DNA of 64,000 bases from assembly GCA_900549325.1 (NCBI GenBank), contig UROI01000001.1, positions 1 through 64,000 on the forward strand, in the 5' to 3' direction. The notes beneath the pieces are model-generated. The model ran no database searches. It was not told the DNA's origin and saw only the letters and a program-made list of their open reading frames with translations. This document shows, piece by piece, positions 35,205 through 44,156 of the stretch. Both the position numbers and the translations under genes were made by a program. Positions within the stretch are counted from its first letter, which is position 1. Each line of letters begins with the position of its first letter. Source of the stretch: an uncultured Mycoplasmatota bacterium (lineage in GTDB: Bacteria; Bacillota_I; Bacilli_A; RF39; UBA660).

Positions 35205-37808
35205 ATGGAAGATGAAAATATTAAAAAAGAAAGCGACGATATTAATGAACTTGTTAATAGAGCAATGAATGACAATAATCAAGGTGAAAAAAATGAAGAT
35301 ATTGCTGTTGAAAATTCAGATATAGAAGAAACTGATAACTTTAATGGTGATTTTCATGAAAAAGATAGTAGTACTGCAAATGACATCGTTTCAGAGGTTA
35401 AAGACTCATTTATTGACTATTCTATGAGTGTTATTACTTCAAGAGCTATTCCTGACCTTAGAGATGGCTTAAAACCTGTTCACAGGAGAATATTATGGTC
35501 TATGTATGAAGAAGGTAATACTCCCGATAAACCTCATAAAAAATCTGCAACTACTGTTGGTTACGTTATGGGACATTACCATCCTCATGGAGATAGTTCT
35601 ATATATGAGGCTATGGTTCGTTTAGCACAGGATTTTAATGAAAGATATATGTTAGTTGATGGTCATGGTAATTTTGGTAATATTGAAGGTGATGGTGCTG
35701 CAGCATATCGTTATACTGAAGCAAGATTATCTAGAATTTCGCTTGAACTTATTAGAGATATTAATAAAAATACTGTTGATATGGATGATAATTTTGATGA
35801 AACTAGTAAAGAACCTAGAGTATTACCAAGTAGATTTCCAAATATATTAGTAAATGGCTCAATGGGTATAGCTGTTGGTATGGCTACTAATATTCCTCCA
35901 CATAATTTAGGTGAGGTAATTGATGGCTGTGTAGCATATATTGATAATCATGATATAGATACTTTAGGTCTTATGGAATACATAAAGGGGCCTGATTTTC
36001 CTACAGGTGGAATTATACTTGGCAATTCTGGTATAAAAAAGGCCTATGAAACAGGTAGGGGATCTATTACTATTCGTAGTAGAGCGGAGATTGAAGAACA
36101 TAATAATCATAATACTATTGTTATTACTGAAGTTCCTTATGGTATAAATACTATGGAACTAAAAAATAAGGTAGCTGAACTTGTTAGAGATAAAGTTATT
36201 GATGGTATATCTGATTATCATACTGATTTAAAAGATGGTGTTAAAATCACTATTACTTTGAAAAGAGACGCTAATCCTCAGGTTGTACTTAATAATTTAT
36301 ATAAGCACACTAATTTTCAAATTTCCTATGGAATTATATTTTTGATGCTTGATCAGGGTGTTCCTAAGACCTTGGGATTAAAGGATATTATTTCTAAATA
36401 TATTGATCATCAAAAAGAAGTTATTATCAGACGAACTAAATTTGATTTAGATAAAGACGAGAGAAGAGTTCATATTTTGGAAGGTTATAAAATAGCTCAA
36501 GATAATATTGATGAAGTTATCAAAATAATAAAAACTGCCGAAAGTGATATAGAAGCAAAGAAAAAGTTAATGGAACGATTTGCTTTATCTGAAATTCAAA
36601 CTGATGCTATATTAGAATTAAAATTGCGTCGTTTAACCGGAATGGAAAGAGATAAAATTGAAGCCGAACTTGCTGATTTGCTTGTTGAAATCGAAGAATT
36701 AAAGTCTATTCTTGCTTCTGAAGAAAAAGTTCTTAGTATTATTAAAAAAGAATTATTAGAAATTAAGAGTAGATATGCTGATGAAAGAAGAACACATATT
36801 GATATGACCGCTGTTGAATATATTGAAGACGAAAGCTTAATTCCTGAAGATAAAGTTGTTATTACTTTAACTAAGAAGGGATATATTAAGAGACTATCTG
36901 CTTCAACTTATAAGACACAGCATAGAGGTGGTGTTGGTATAAAAGGTATGTCTACTAATGAAGAAGACTTTGTTGAACAAATTCTTAATTGTTCTACACA
37001 TGATTATGTTTTATTCTTTACTAATATGGGTAAAGTATACAGGGTTAAAGGTTATAAAATTCCTGAGTATAGTAGACAATCAAAAGGATTACCAATTATC
37101 AATCTACTTAACTTAGAACAAGGTGAGTATGTTACGGCTTTACTTAATGGCTCTAGTGATAGTGAAGATAAGTATTTGGTATTTGCCACTAAAAGTGGTT
37201 TAATTAAGAGAACTGATTTGGCTGAATTCTATAATATTAGAATTAATGGTAAGAGATTTATCACTTTAAGAGATGATGATGAACTTATTTCTGTTAAGGG
37301 TACTACCGGAGATAATGATATTTTAATGGCTTCTTCCAATGGTAGAATGGTAAGATTTAATGAAAATTCTATTAGAGTTATGGGAAGAGGTGCTTCTGGA
37401 GTTAGAGGTATTAATTTAGATGGTGGTTTTCTTGTCGGAATGGAAGTTGTTAAACCTAATGAAGATGTTCTTGTTATTAGTGAATATGGATATGGTAAAA
37501 AAACTCCTATTGATGAATATAGAATAACAAATAGGGGTGGTAAAGGTGTTAAAACTATTAATATCACCGAAAAGAATGGTGCTATTGTTTCGTTTAAAAC
37601 TGTTACAGATGATAAGGATTTGATAATTATTACTGATACAGGTATGATTATCAGATTAGCAGTTGATAAGATTTCTAGAATGAGTAGAGTTACTCAGGGA
37701 GTTAGACTTATTAATCTTAAGGATGATACGAAAGTTAGTGGAACTGCGATTGTTGACAAAGAAAATGAAGAACAAACTTTGGAAACTAATGAAATAAAGA
37801 GTGAGTAA
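35205..37808 (+). CDS. gyrA: DNA gyrase subunit A
   Basis: 867 aa. An acidic N-terminal extension of about 60 residues (rich in Glu/Asp/Asn) precedes the normal start KDSFIDYSMSVITSRAIPDL. The quinolone region HPHGDSSIYEAMVRL has Ser at the usual resistance position. The catalytic Tyr is in YRYTEARLS (near residue 170). The QHRGGVGIKG stretch fits the GyrA box (QRRGGxG), identifying it as GyrA rather than ParC. The extension is unlike most GyrA proteins. Confidence 0.97.
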   Translation: MEDENIKKESDDINELVNRAMNDNNQGEKNEDIAVENSDIEETDNFNGDFHEKDSSTANDIVSEVKDSFIDYSMSVITSRAIPDLRDGLKPVHRRILWSMYEEGNTPDKPHKKSATTVGYVMGHYHPHGDSSIYEAMVRLAQDFNERYMLVDGHGNFGNIEGDGAAAYRYTEARLSRISLELIRDINKNTVDMDDNFDETSKEPRVLPSRFPNILVNGSMGIAVGMATNIPPHNLGEVIDGCVAYIDNHDIDTLGLMEYIKGPDFPTGGIILGNSGIKKAYETGRGSITIRSRAEIEEHNNHNTIVITEVPYGINTMELKNKVAELVRDKVIDGISDYHTDLKDGVKITITLKRDANPQVVLNNLYKHTNFQISYGIIFLMLDQGVPKTLGLKDIISKYIDHQKEVIIRRTKFDLDKDERRVHILEGYKIAQDNIDEVIKIIKTAESDIEAKKKLMERFALSEIQTDAILELKLRRLTGMERDKIEAELADLLVEIEELKSILASEEKVLSIIKKELLEIKSRYADERRTHIDMTAVEYIEDESLIPEDKVVITLTKKGYIKRLSASTYKTQHRGGVGIKGMSTNEEDFVEQILNCSTHDYVLFFTNMGKVYRVKGYKIPEYSRQSKGLPIINLLNLEQGEYVTALLNGSSDSEDKYLVFATKSGLIKRTDLAEFYNIRINGKRFITLRDDDELISVKGTTGDNDILMASSNGRMVRFNENSIRVMGRGASGVRGINLDGGFLVGMEVVKPNEDVLVISEYGYGKKTPIDEYRITNRGGKGVKTINITEKNGAIVSFKTVTDDKDLIIITDTGMIIRLAVDKISRMSRVTQGVRLINLKDDTKVSGTAIVDKENEEQTLETNEIKSE

Positions 37809-37830
37809 TTTAAAATGCTTACTCTTTTTA
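37803..37830 (+). terminator. gyrA terminator
   Basis: GAGTAA/TTACTC stem (37803-37808 with 37819-37824) and T-run, abutting a Noc-type palindrome. Confidence 0.65.
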
Positions 37831-37843
37831 TTTCCCGGGAAAT
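37830..37843. promoter_or_regulatory. Noc-type binding site
   Basis: ATTTCCCGGGAAAT right after the gyrA terminator. Confidence 0.72.
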
Positions 37844-37888
37844 AATTTTTATACTTTAAGCATACAAATGTTCGTCATTAATATATAC

Positions 37889-37917
37889 TTGTTTTTTTTG
37901 TTAAAATGTGATATAGT
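37889..37917 (+). promoter_or_regulatory. SRP RNA promoter
   Basis: TTGTTT (37889-37894), 17 bp, TATAGT (37912-37917). Confidence 0.65.
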
Positions 37918-37921
37918 GTTG

Positions 37922-38002
37922 TTGATACAACATTAATGATGGAATCAAGTCAGGGGCGGAAGCCAGCAGCTTTAACATTTTATTAATGTGTGTATCTTTT
38001 TT
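37922..38002 (+). ncRNA. ffs: signal recognition particle RNA (4.5S/small type)
   Basis: The apical domain GTCAGG-GGC-GGAA-GCC-AGCAGC (37949-37970) has the SRP signature with a GGAA tetraloop. The outer stem pairs GATACA/TGTATC and CATTAAT/ATTAATG. About 75-80 nt, ending in T8. It binds Ffh for co-translational targeting. The tadA-dnaX-recR neighbourhood matches Bacillus scr. Confidence 0.92.
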
Positions 38003-38005
38003 TTA

Positions 38006-39062
38006 TGTTTCACGTGGAACATGAATTTTCCACAATTTTTTTATATTTGAATTGGACTATAGTTTTTAATTATTATATATCAAAATTGATAACGGATTTA
38101 TTATATATAATAATTAAAACTATATCGTTGATTAGTTATATAAGATTAAACAATAATGTTGTAATTAACTTAATGATATTTAATTTCTATTTTATTTTTA
38201 ATTATATTATAAATGTTTCACGTGAAACATGAGTTTTCCACATGTAATCACGAAAGTAATAATTATAATATAATAATTAGATTTTTATTATAAATATTTA
38301 AAAATTAAACATTTAAACTACATATTAATCTTAAGCTGTTTTATTTTTGTGTATTCTTTCTTTGTAAATATAAAGTTTCACGTGAAACGTAAGTTTTCCA
38401 CAATATATGTATTAAACTTTTATATTTTCAGTACACTATCTGAAAAAAGAACATTTTCAGTGTATATTTAAAAAACTTTACTTAATTTAGCGCGTATTTA
38501 ACTTAAAATGCTACTTTATCTATTATTGAATTAACTATGTTTCACGTGAAACATGAGTTTTCCACAACTAAAATCATTTTAATTATTGATATTAAATATA
38601 TTTTAATTAACTGATTCAATAATGATATTAAATTTTTATAATTATATATATGATTTATTTATATTTATTAAATGTAATTATGTGATAAAAAAGTGTAAGT
38701 TTCACGTGAAACTTGTATATCAACATATTTTATCACTAAAATGTTGTTAATATATTAAATATATAATCAATTATAATGAATTTTTTTATTATTTAATTCA
38801 AATAAATTTATTTATACAACCATTTTTAGAAAATCATGATAAATTTTACTAAATTTTTTATCTTATACTATTAATTACAAATGTTTCACGTGAAACATAA
38901 GTTTTCCACAACATATGTATTAAACTTTTATATTTTCAGTACACTATCTGAAAAAAGAATATTTTCTGTGTATTTTATTTTCAATTTCATTTAATTTTGC
39001 ATATATTTGCTTTAAAATGGTACTTTATTTATTTTTGAATTAGCTATGTTTCACGTGAAACG
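38006..39062. repeat. array of seven parS sites
   Basis: Sites at 38006-38021, 38214-38229, 38374-38389, 38538-38553, 38698-38713, 38882-38897 and 39047-39062 match TGTTTCACGTGAAACA; the core GTTTCACGTGAAAC is perfect in six and has one change in the first. Start-to-start spacing is 208, 160, 164, 160, 184 and 165 bp. Five sites are followed 4 bp later by TTTTCCACA (38026, 38234, 38394, 38558, 38902), a DnaA-box variant. The DNA between is AT-rich and gene-free. ParB/Spo0J binds parS to load SMC and segregate origins; parB is not in the window. Confidence 0.93.
38388..39062 (+). repeat. internal duplication within the parS array
   Basis: The block from the third to the fourth parS (about 38388-38553) is repeated from the sixth to the seventh (about 38896-39062). 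The first 75 nt are nearly identical (both contain the inverted repeat TTTTCAG...CTGAAAA); the rest has diverged. Confidence 0.75.
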
Positions 39063-39149
39063 TTTTTTTACTTGTTGATGTGTATAATTAAAATAACTGG
39101 TTCTAGTTACTATTTTTTGTTATACTTGTTGATAGAAAAGGAGTTTATA

Positions 39150-39572
39150 ATGAAAAAATATCTTGATATGGCATTTATTGAAGCAAAAAAGGCTTTTGAT
39201 TTGGACGAAATTCCTGTAGGATGTGTTATTGTATACAAAAATAAGGTTATAGCCTGTGGACGCAATGAAAAAGAAAGCAAAAATTGTGCAATTAGGCATG
39301 CTGAGATGGTGGCGATTGATATAGCCTGTGGAAAACTCAATTCTTGGCGTTTGGATGAATGTGATCTTTATGTCACTTTGGAGCCCTGCATGATGTGTAT
39401 GGGTGCAATTGTTGAATCTAGAATTAAAAATGTTTATTTTGGGGCAAAAAATAATGGCGAACAAATGTACGATATAAGGAGGATAAACAAGCTTGTTAAC
39501 TTATATTTTCTTGATGATACAGATTGTTCAAAAATTTTATCTGATTTTTTTGCAAATAAACGAAAAAAATGA
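39150..39572 (+). CDS. tadA: tRNA adenosine(34) deaminase
   Basis: 140 aa. Makes inosine at the wobble base of tRNA-Arg(ACG). Zinc and catalytic motifs are IRHAEMVAI (HAE) and TLEPCMMCMGAIVESRI (PCxxC). I chose ATG 39150, 6 bp after AAAGGAG; an upstream in-frame start at 39072 would run back almost to the last parS. Near SRP RNA and dnaX, as in Bacillus. Confidence 0.94.
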   Translation: MKKYLDMAFIEAKKAFDLDEIPVGCVIVYKNKVIACGRNEKESKNCAIRHAEMVAIDIACGKLNSWRLDECDLYVTLEPCMMCMGAIVESRIKNVYFGAKNNGEQMYDIRRINKLVNLYFLDDTDCSKILSDFFANKRKK

Positions 39573-39620
39573 TGTTTATATCTTTATTTTGTGTTATAAT
39601 TGTTTGTGAGGAGGTAGTTT

Positions 39621-41297
39621 GTGAGTTATTTAGCCTTGTATAGAAAATATAGACCAATTGATTTTGATAATGTGTATGGTCAAGAAGAAGTTGTAACTGT
39701 TATTAAGAATGCAATTAATAATAATATGGTTTCACATGCTTATTTATTTTGTGGTCCAAGAGGAACTGGTAAAACTACTATTGCCAAGATAATTGCTAGA
39801 ATGGTTAATTGTGAAGGACTAGTAGATGGTAAACCTTGCGGAAAATGTTATAACTGCGTTAATTTTCTTAATAGTAATGATATTGTTGAAATAGATGCTG
39901 CTTCAAATAATGGTGTTGATGAGATTAGGGAACTTAGAGATAAAGTAAATCTTGTACCTAGTAATGCTAAATATAAGGTTTATATTATAGATGAAGTTCA
40001 TATGCTCACTACGCAAGCTTTTAATGCACTTTTAAAAACACTCGAAGAACCTCCAGCACATGTCATTTTTATTTTGGCTACTACAGAACCACATAAAATA
40101 CCACTTACTATAGCTTCAAGATGTCAAAAGTTTAGATTTACTAAAATTGATTCAAAAAAAATTGTTGATAGATTGAGAGAAATTTCTAAACTCGAAAATA
40201 TTGTTGTTGATGAAGATGCACTTTATGAAATTGCTCGTATTTCAGATGGTGGAATGCGTGATGCTATTAATTTTCTGGATCAACTCGTTGCTTATGATAA
40301 TAAAAAAATTACTCTTGATGACATTTATAAAGTAAATGGTTCTGTTTCTTATAGTGATATTTATTTGTTACTTAAATCTATAGTAGATAACGATAAAATT
40401 GAAATAATTAAATTTTTTGATACTTTTGATAATAGTGGTAAAGATATTAATAAATTTGTTTCTGAATTAATATTATTTTTAAAAGATGTTATACTATATC
40501 GCAACGTAAAAATATTATCTGATATTGAAGTAAAGAATGAAAATATTGTATTGGTTAGTGAATTGTATGATTCAAAAAACATTTACGAATTAATTGAAAG
40601 ACTGAATGAGGTTCAAAACGTTTTAAGAGTTTCAACACATGGTTGTATTTTGTTTATGACTACTATATTAAAATTTTCTGACAATTATTTTGAAAAAAAA
40701 ATTAATGTTCTAGAGGAAAATACTAAAGTTAATTTAGTTAAAAATGACAAAAATATAGTTACTTCTAGTGAAATAAATAATAAAATCATTGACAAAGGTA
40801 ATGATACTGATGCAAATAACAATGAAAAAGATAAAATAACTACTGAAAATATTAATATTAGAATTAATAATGCTTTAGCTACTGCTAATAAGGAGTCTTT
40901 AAAAAAAATTAAGGAACAATGGTCTTTGATTGATGAATATTTATATGATGATGAATATTCGGTAGTTGCAGGTTTATTAAAGGATTCTATACCTGTAGTT
41001 GCTTCAGAAAAGTATATTATCGTTTCTAATACTCTTGAATCCGTTGCTAACAGAATCAATGAAAATTTTTCTTTAGTAGATGCTTTTCTTTTAAAAATAT
41101 TTAAAAATAAAGTTTTAATTGTTGGTATGTCTAACGATAACTGGAGCAAGGAAAAAAGTAAATATATTTCTAATATAAAAAATGGCATTAAGTATGTTGA
41201 AAAAAATTTTATTAATGCTTATAAAAAAGAAAATAAAAAATCTTCTATTGATGAACTTATTGATTTAATGGGAGAAAGTATAATAGAATATAAATAA
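39621..41297 (+). CDS. dnaX: DNA polymerase III gamma/tau subunit
   Basis: 558 aa clamp-loader ATPase. Walker A FCGPRGTGKTTIAKI, a Cys zinc module (CEGLVDGKPCGKCYNC), Walker B YIIDEVHMLTTQAFNALLKT and the SRC motif (IASRCQKF). The start is GTG at 39621, preceded by GAGGAGGT. A long polar C-terminal part suggests tau form. No obvious slippery site was noticed. ybaB-recR follow. Confidence 0.96.
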   Translation: MSYLALYRKYRPIDFDNVYGQEEVVTVIKNAINNNMVSHAYLFCGPRGTGKTTIAKIIARMVNCEGLVDGKPCGKCYNCVNFLNSNDIVEIDAASNNGVDEIRELRDKVNLVPSNAKYKVYIIDEVHMLTTQAFNALLKTLEEPPAHVIFILATTEPHKIPLTIASRCQKFRFTKIDSKKIVDRLREISKLENIVVDEDALYEIARISDGGMRDAINFLDQLVAYDNKKITLDDIYKVNGSVSYSDIYLLLKSIVDNDKIEIIKFFDTFDNSGKDINKFVSELILFLKDVILYRNVKILSDIEVKNENIVLVSELYDSKNIYELIERLNEVQNVLRVSTHGCILFMTTILKFSDNYFEKKINVLEENTKVNLVKNDKNIVTSSEINNKIIDKGNDTDANNNEKDKITTENINIRINNALATANKESLKKIKEQWSLIDEYLYDDEYSVVAGLLKDSIPVVASEKYIIVSNTLESVANRINENFSLVDAFLLKIFKNKVLIVGMSNDNWSKEKSKYISNIKNGIKYVEKNFINAYKKENKKSSIDELIDLMGESIIEYK

Positions 41298-41312
41298 AGG
41301 AGATTGATTTAA

Positions 41313-41609
41313 ATGAATTTACAAAATATGATGATGCAGGCTAGAAAAATGCAAAAGGATATTGAAAAAACTAAAAAAGAGCTTGAAAGTAAGACTTATG
41401 ATGGTAGTTCTCAATTTGTTACCGCCACTGTTTATGGAAATGGCAAGTTAAAATCTATAAATATTAATATGGAAGAATTAGAAAATGATGATAAAGATAT
41501 GTTAGAAGATATGATATTAGTGGCTGTTAATAATGCTATTGATAGTATGGAAAAAGACAAAGAAGAAAAATTCGGCAAATATGGCCAAATGTTTAATGGT
41601 TTGATGTAA
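41313..41609 (+). CDS. YbaB/EbfC nucleoid-associated protein
   Basis: 98 aa. MNLQNMMMQARKMQKDIEKTKKELESKTYDG followed by VTATVYGNGKLKSININ is the YbaB/EbfC pattern: a dimer of long helices with DNA-binding pincers. The dnaX-ybaB-recR order is conserved across bacteria. Confidence 0.93.
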   Translation: MNLQNMMMQARKMQKDIEKTKKELESKTYDGSSQFVTATVYGNGKLKSININMEELENDDKDMLEDMILVAVNNAIDSMEKDKEEKFGKYGQMFNGLM

Positions 41610-41610
41610 T

Positions 41611-42204
41611 ATGTATCCTAATAGTATTAAAAATGTTATTGAGTGTTTGAAGGATTTGCCTGGGATTGGTGAAAAAACAGCTGAAAGACTTGCTTTTTCT
41701 TTAATTAATTTTGATAAAGATAAACTTACTTTATTTTCTGAATCAATATGTGGTGTTAGGGATAAACTTACTAATTGTGAAGTGTGCGGTAATATATGTG
41801 AAGAAAGCGTGTGTCCCATTTGTTTAGATAAGGAAAGAAACAATAATATTATATTTGTTGTAGAAAAAGCTAAGGATATTTCTTTGTTTGAAAAAATTAA
41901 TGTTTATAAAGGAAAGTATCATGTCCTTGGTGGTTTGATATCTCCACTTGAAGGTATTGGCCCTGAGGATATTAATATTAATAAATTAATTTCAAGAATA
42001 GATAGCGACAAAGTAAATGAAATTATACTTGCTTTAAAGCCTTCAATTGAGGGTGAAACTACAATGCAATATATTAAAAAACTTCTTGAAAATAAGAATG
42101 TTAAAGTGACTAGAATAGCTACTGGTATTCCTATAGGAACTGATATTGAATATATTGATCCTATGACATTAGAATTTGCTTTGGAAGGTAGGAAGGACAT
42201 ATAA
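41611..42204 (+). CDS. recR: recombination protein RecR
   Basis: 197 aa. Helix-hairpin-helix (LPGIGEKTAERLAF), a Cys4 zinc finger (CEVCGNICEESVCPIC) and Toprim (FVVEKAKDISLFE; GGLISPLEGIGPEDI). Works with RecF/RecO at gaps. It begins 1 base after the ybaB stop. Confidence 0.96.
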   Translation: MYPNSIKNVIECLKDLPGIGEKTAERLAFSLINFDKDKLTLFSESICGVRDKLTNCEVCGNICEESVCPICLDKERNNNIIFVVEKAKDISLFEKINVYKGKYHVLGGLISPLEGIGPEDININKLISRIDSDKVNEIILALKPSIEGETTMQYIKKLLENKNVKVTRIATGIPIGTDIEYIDPMTLEFALEGRKDI

Positions 42205-42245
42205 ATTTCTTTTTATCATATAATTTCTTGGGTGAAATTTATTTT

Positions 42246-42434
42246 ATGCTAAAAAATATTGCTTTTTTGATGAAAAAAATTATATTTGGTATATTATTTA
42301 TTTATGCTTTTAATGTCATTGTTTTTCCACTTAATACTGCAGTTTCAATGAATATATTTACTATTTTGATTGTTTCTGTTTTTGGATTACCAGGTATTAT
42401 TGGCATTTGTTTGTTTTCTATTTTCGTTCTGTAG
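42246..42434 (+). CDS. bofA: BofA-family membrane protein
   Basis: 62 aa with two membrane helices and NTAVSMNIFTILIVSVFGLPGIIGICL, the BofA pattern. In Bacillus BofA restrains SpoIVFB cleavage of pro-sigma-K and lies just after recR, as here. I chose ATG 42246 with GGTGA upstream; a TTG at 42228 is an alternative. The function in this organism depends on whether it sporulates. Confidence 0.7.
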   Translation: MLKNIAFLMKKIIFGILFIYAFNVIVFPLNTAVSMNIFTILIVSVFGLPGIIGICLFSIFVL

Positions 42435-42448
42435 AGGAGTGTAATGCT

Positions 42449-43396
42449 ATGTTAGATAATTATAAGTATGATCAACCTATCTTGTATAATGTTTTAAATA
42501 ATTCTATTTCTAATAATAAGTTATCTCATGCTTATTTATTTGATTCTAATGGTAATAGTGATGTTTATAATATAGTTTTGTCATTTACCAAAATGATTAT
42601 TACTACTGATATAAATGATGAAAATGAAAAAGAAAATATTTGTATGCGAATTGATGATGAAAATTATGTTGATGTTAAGGTTATTGAACCGGATGGTATG
42701 TGGATAAAAAAAGATCAACTTTTGGATTTACAAAGTGAATTTAGTAAAAAGGCTATTGAAGGAAATAAAAAAGTCTATATTATTAAATCTGCTGATAAAA
42801 TGAATGTTCAAACTGCAAATTCTATACTTAAATTTTTGGAGGAGCCTATTGATGAGATAATAGCAATATTAATCGTTGACAATATTAATTTAATGTTACC
42901 AACAATTATATCTAGGTGTCAGGTTATAAAGTTGAATAAAAAAGCTTTGTCTTCTGATAGTATTGATAACTTTTCTTCATATTTTTATCAATCAAAGTAT
43001 ACTTTGCTTACTGAAATAGAAAAAAGAAAATTAATAGATGATGCAATAAATTTTATTATTTACTTTGAAAATAATGGAATTGATACAATTATCTATACTA
43101 AACAATTATGGCACAGTAATTTTAAGGATAGAGATTTATGCGTTTTAGCAGTTAATCTTTGCATCTATTTTTATTATGATGCAATTAAGTATAAATGTAA
43201 TTTAAATAATTATTTTTATGGGGACAAGCTATCAGATATTAGTTTTGTTTCTGGAAAAAATGATTATGAAGAGTTAATTAGAAAAATTCAAACATTAGAC
43301 AAAATAGAAAATTATTTAAAAAGAAATTTGAATATAAATTTACTTATTGATAAAATGATTATAGATATGTGTGGTGATGATTATGAAAATAGCTAG
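42449..43396 (+). CDS. holB: DNA polymerase III delta' subunit
   Basis: 315 aa. The delta'-type AAA+ start SNNKLSHAYLFDSNGNSDVYN lacks a working Walker A, which is normal for delta'. NVQTANSILKFLEEPIDE and ISRCQVIKL are the sensor and SRC-type motifs. ATG 42449 follows AGAGGAG. It overlaps ricT by 14 bp, the Bacillus yaaS/holB-ricT order. Confidence 0.9.
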   Translation: MLDNYKYDQPILYNVLNNSISNNKLSHAYLFDSNGNSDVYNIVLSFTKMIITTDINDENEKENICMRIDDENYVDVKVIEPDGMWIKKDQLLDLQSEFSKKAIEGNKKVYIIKSADKMNVQTANSILKFLEEPIDEIIAILIVDNINLMLPTIISRCQVIKLNKKALSSDSIDNFSSYFYQSKYTLLTEIEKRKLIDDAINFIIYFENNGIDTIIYTKQLWHSNFKDRDLCVLAVNLCIYFYYDAIKYKCNLNNYFYGDKLSDISFVSGKNDYEELIRKIQTLDKIENYLKRNLNINLLIDKMIIDMCGDDYENS

Positions 43397-44156
43397 TGTT
43401 AAAGTTAATGATTATGGGAAAACTAAATATTATGATTGTAATGATCTTAATTTAAAAAAAAATTTAACTGTTATTGTTAATACTGAAAGAGGAATGGAGT
43501 TTGGAACTGTTCTTGATTTCTTTGATGTAGAGGATAGTAATTATGATAAAATTGTGAGGATTGCTACAAAAAAGGATTATCTTCAGCACTTAAAAAATAT
43601 AAATGAGGCTAAATTGGCACTAGATAAATGTCGCCAATTGGCGGAGAAAAATAATTTAAAAATGGTTATTATCGATGCAACTTATAATTTTGATAGAAGT
43701 CAATTGTTATTCAGATTTTTGGCTGATGAAAGAATTGATTTTAGAAATTTAGCCAGAGAGCTTGGTTCTAGACTTAAGACAAGGATTGAATTGAGGCAAA
43801 TAGGAATTCGTGATAAAGCAAAAGAAATTGGAGGTATTGGTCCTTGTGGTAGACACTTGTGCTGTAGTACATTTCTTACTAGTTTTGATGCTGTATCTAT
43901 TAGTATGGCAAAAAATCAGGGACTTGCATTAAATCCTACAAAAATTAATGGCGTTTGTGGTAGGCTTTTATGCTGTTTGAATTATGAAAATGAGTTATAT
44001 ACTGAATTAAAAAAGGATGTTTTAGAGGTTGGAAAAAAAACTTTTATTAATGGAAAGGAAGGTAAGGTTATTTCATCTGAACCATTACGTGGTAAATATA
44101 AGGTACTTATAGGTGATGAAATAATTGAAGTTGATGTAAATGATAGTAAAGAATAA
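43383..44156 (+). CDS. ricT: RicT/PSP1 family protein
   Basis: 257 aa. The cysteine motifs GPCGRHLCCSTF and GVCGRLLCCLNYE are the Fe-S-binding marks of RicT (YaaT), part of the complex that steers RNase Y maturation of mRNAs and, in Bacillus, sporulation and competence. ATG 43383 was chosen over GTG/ATG codons a few bases upstream. Confidence 0.9.
   Translation: MKIASVKVNDYGKTKYYDCNDLNLKKNLTVIVNTERGMEFGTVLDFFDVEDSNYDKIVRIATKKDYLQHLKNINEAKLALDKCRQLAEKNNLKMVIIDATYNFDRSQLLFRFLADERIDFRNLARELGSRLKTRIELRQIGIRDKAKEIGGIGPCGRHLCCSTFLTSFDAVSISMAKNQGLALNPTKINGVCGRLLCCLNYENELYTELKKDVLEVGKKTFINGKEGKVISSEPLRGKYKVLIGDEIIEVDVNDSKE

Noticed and set aside
37990..38232. 80-codon open frame after SRP RNA
   Set aside because: It starts inside the SRP RNA and contains two parS sites; there is no RBS. 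It is a by-product of AT-rich spacer DNA.
38006..39062. The regular 38-39 kb array as a CRISPR
   Set aside because: The repeat unit is the palindromic parS core, the intervals are too long (160-208 bp), and no cas genes are near.
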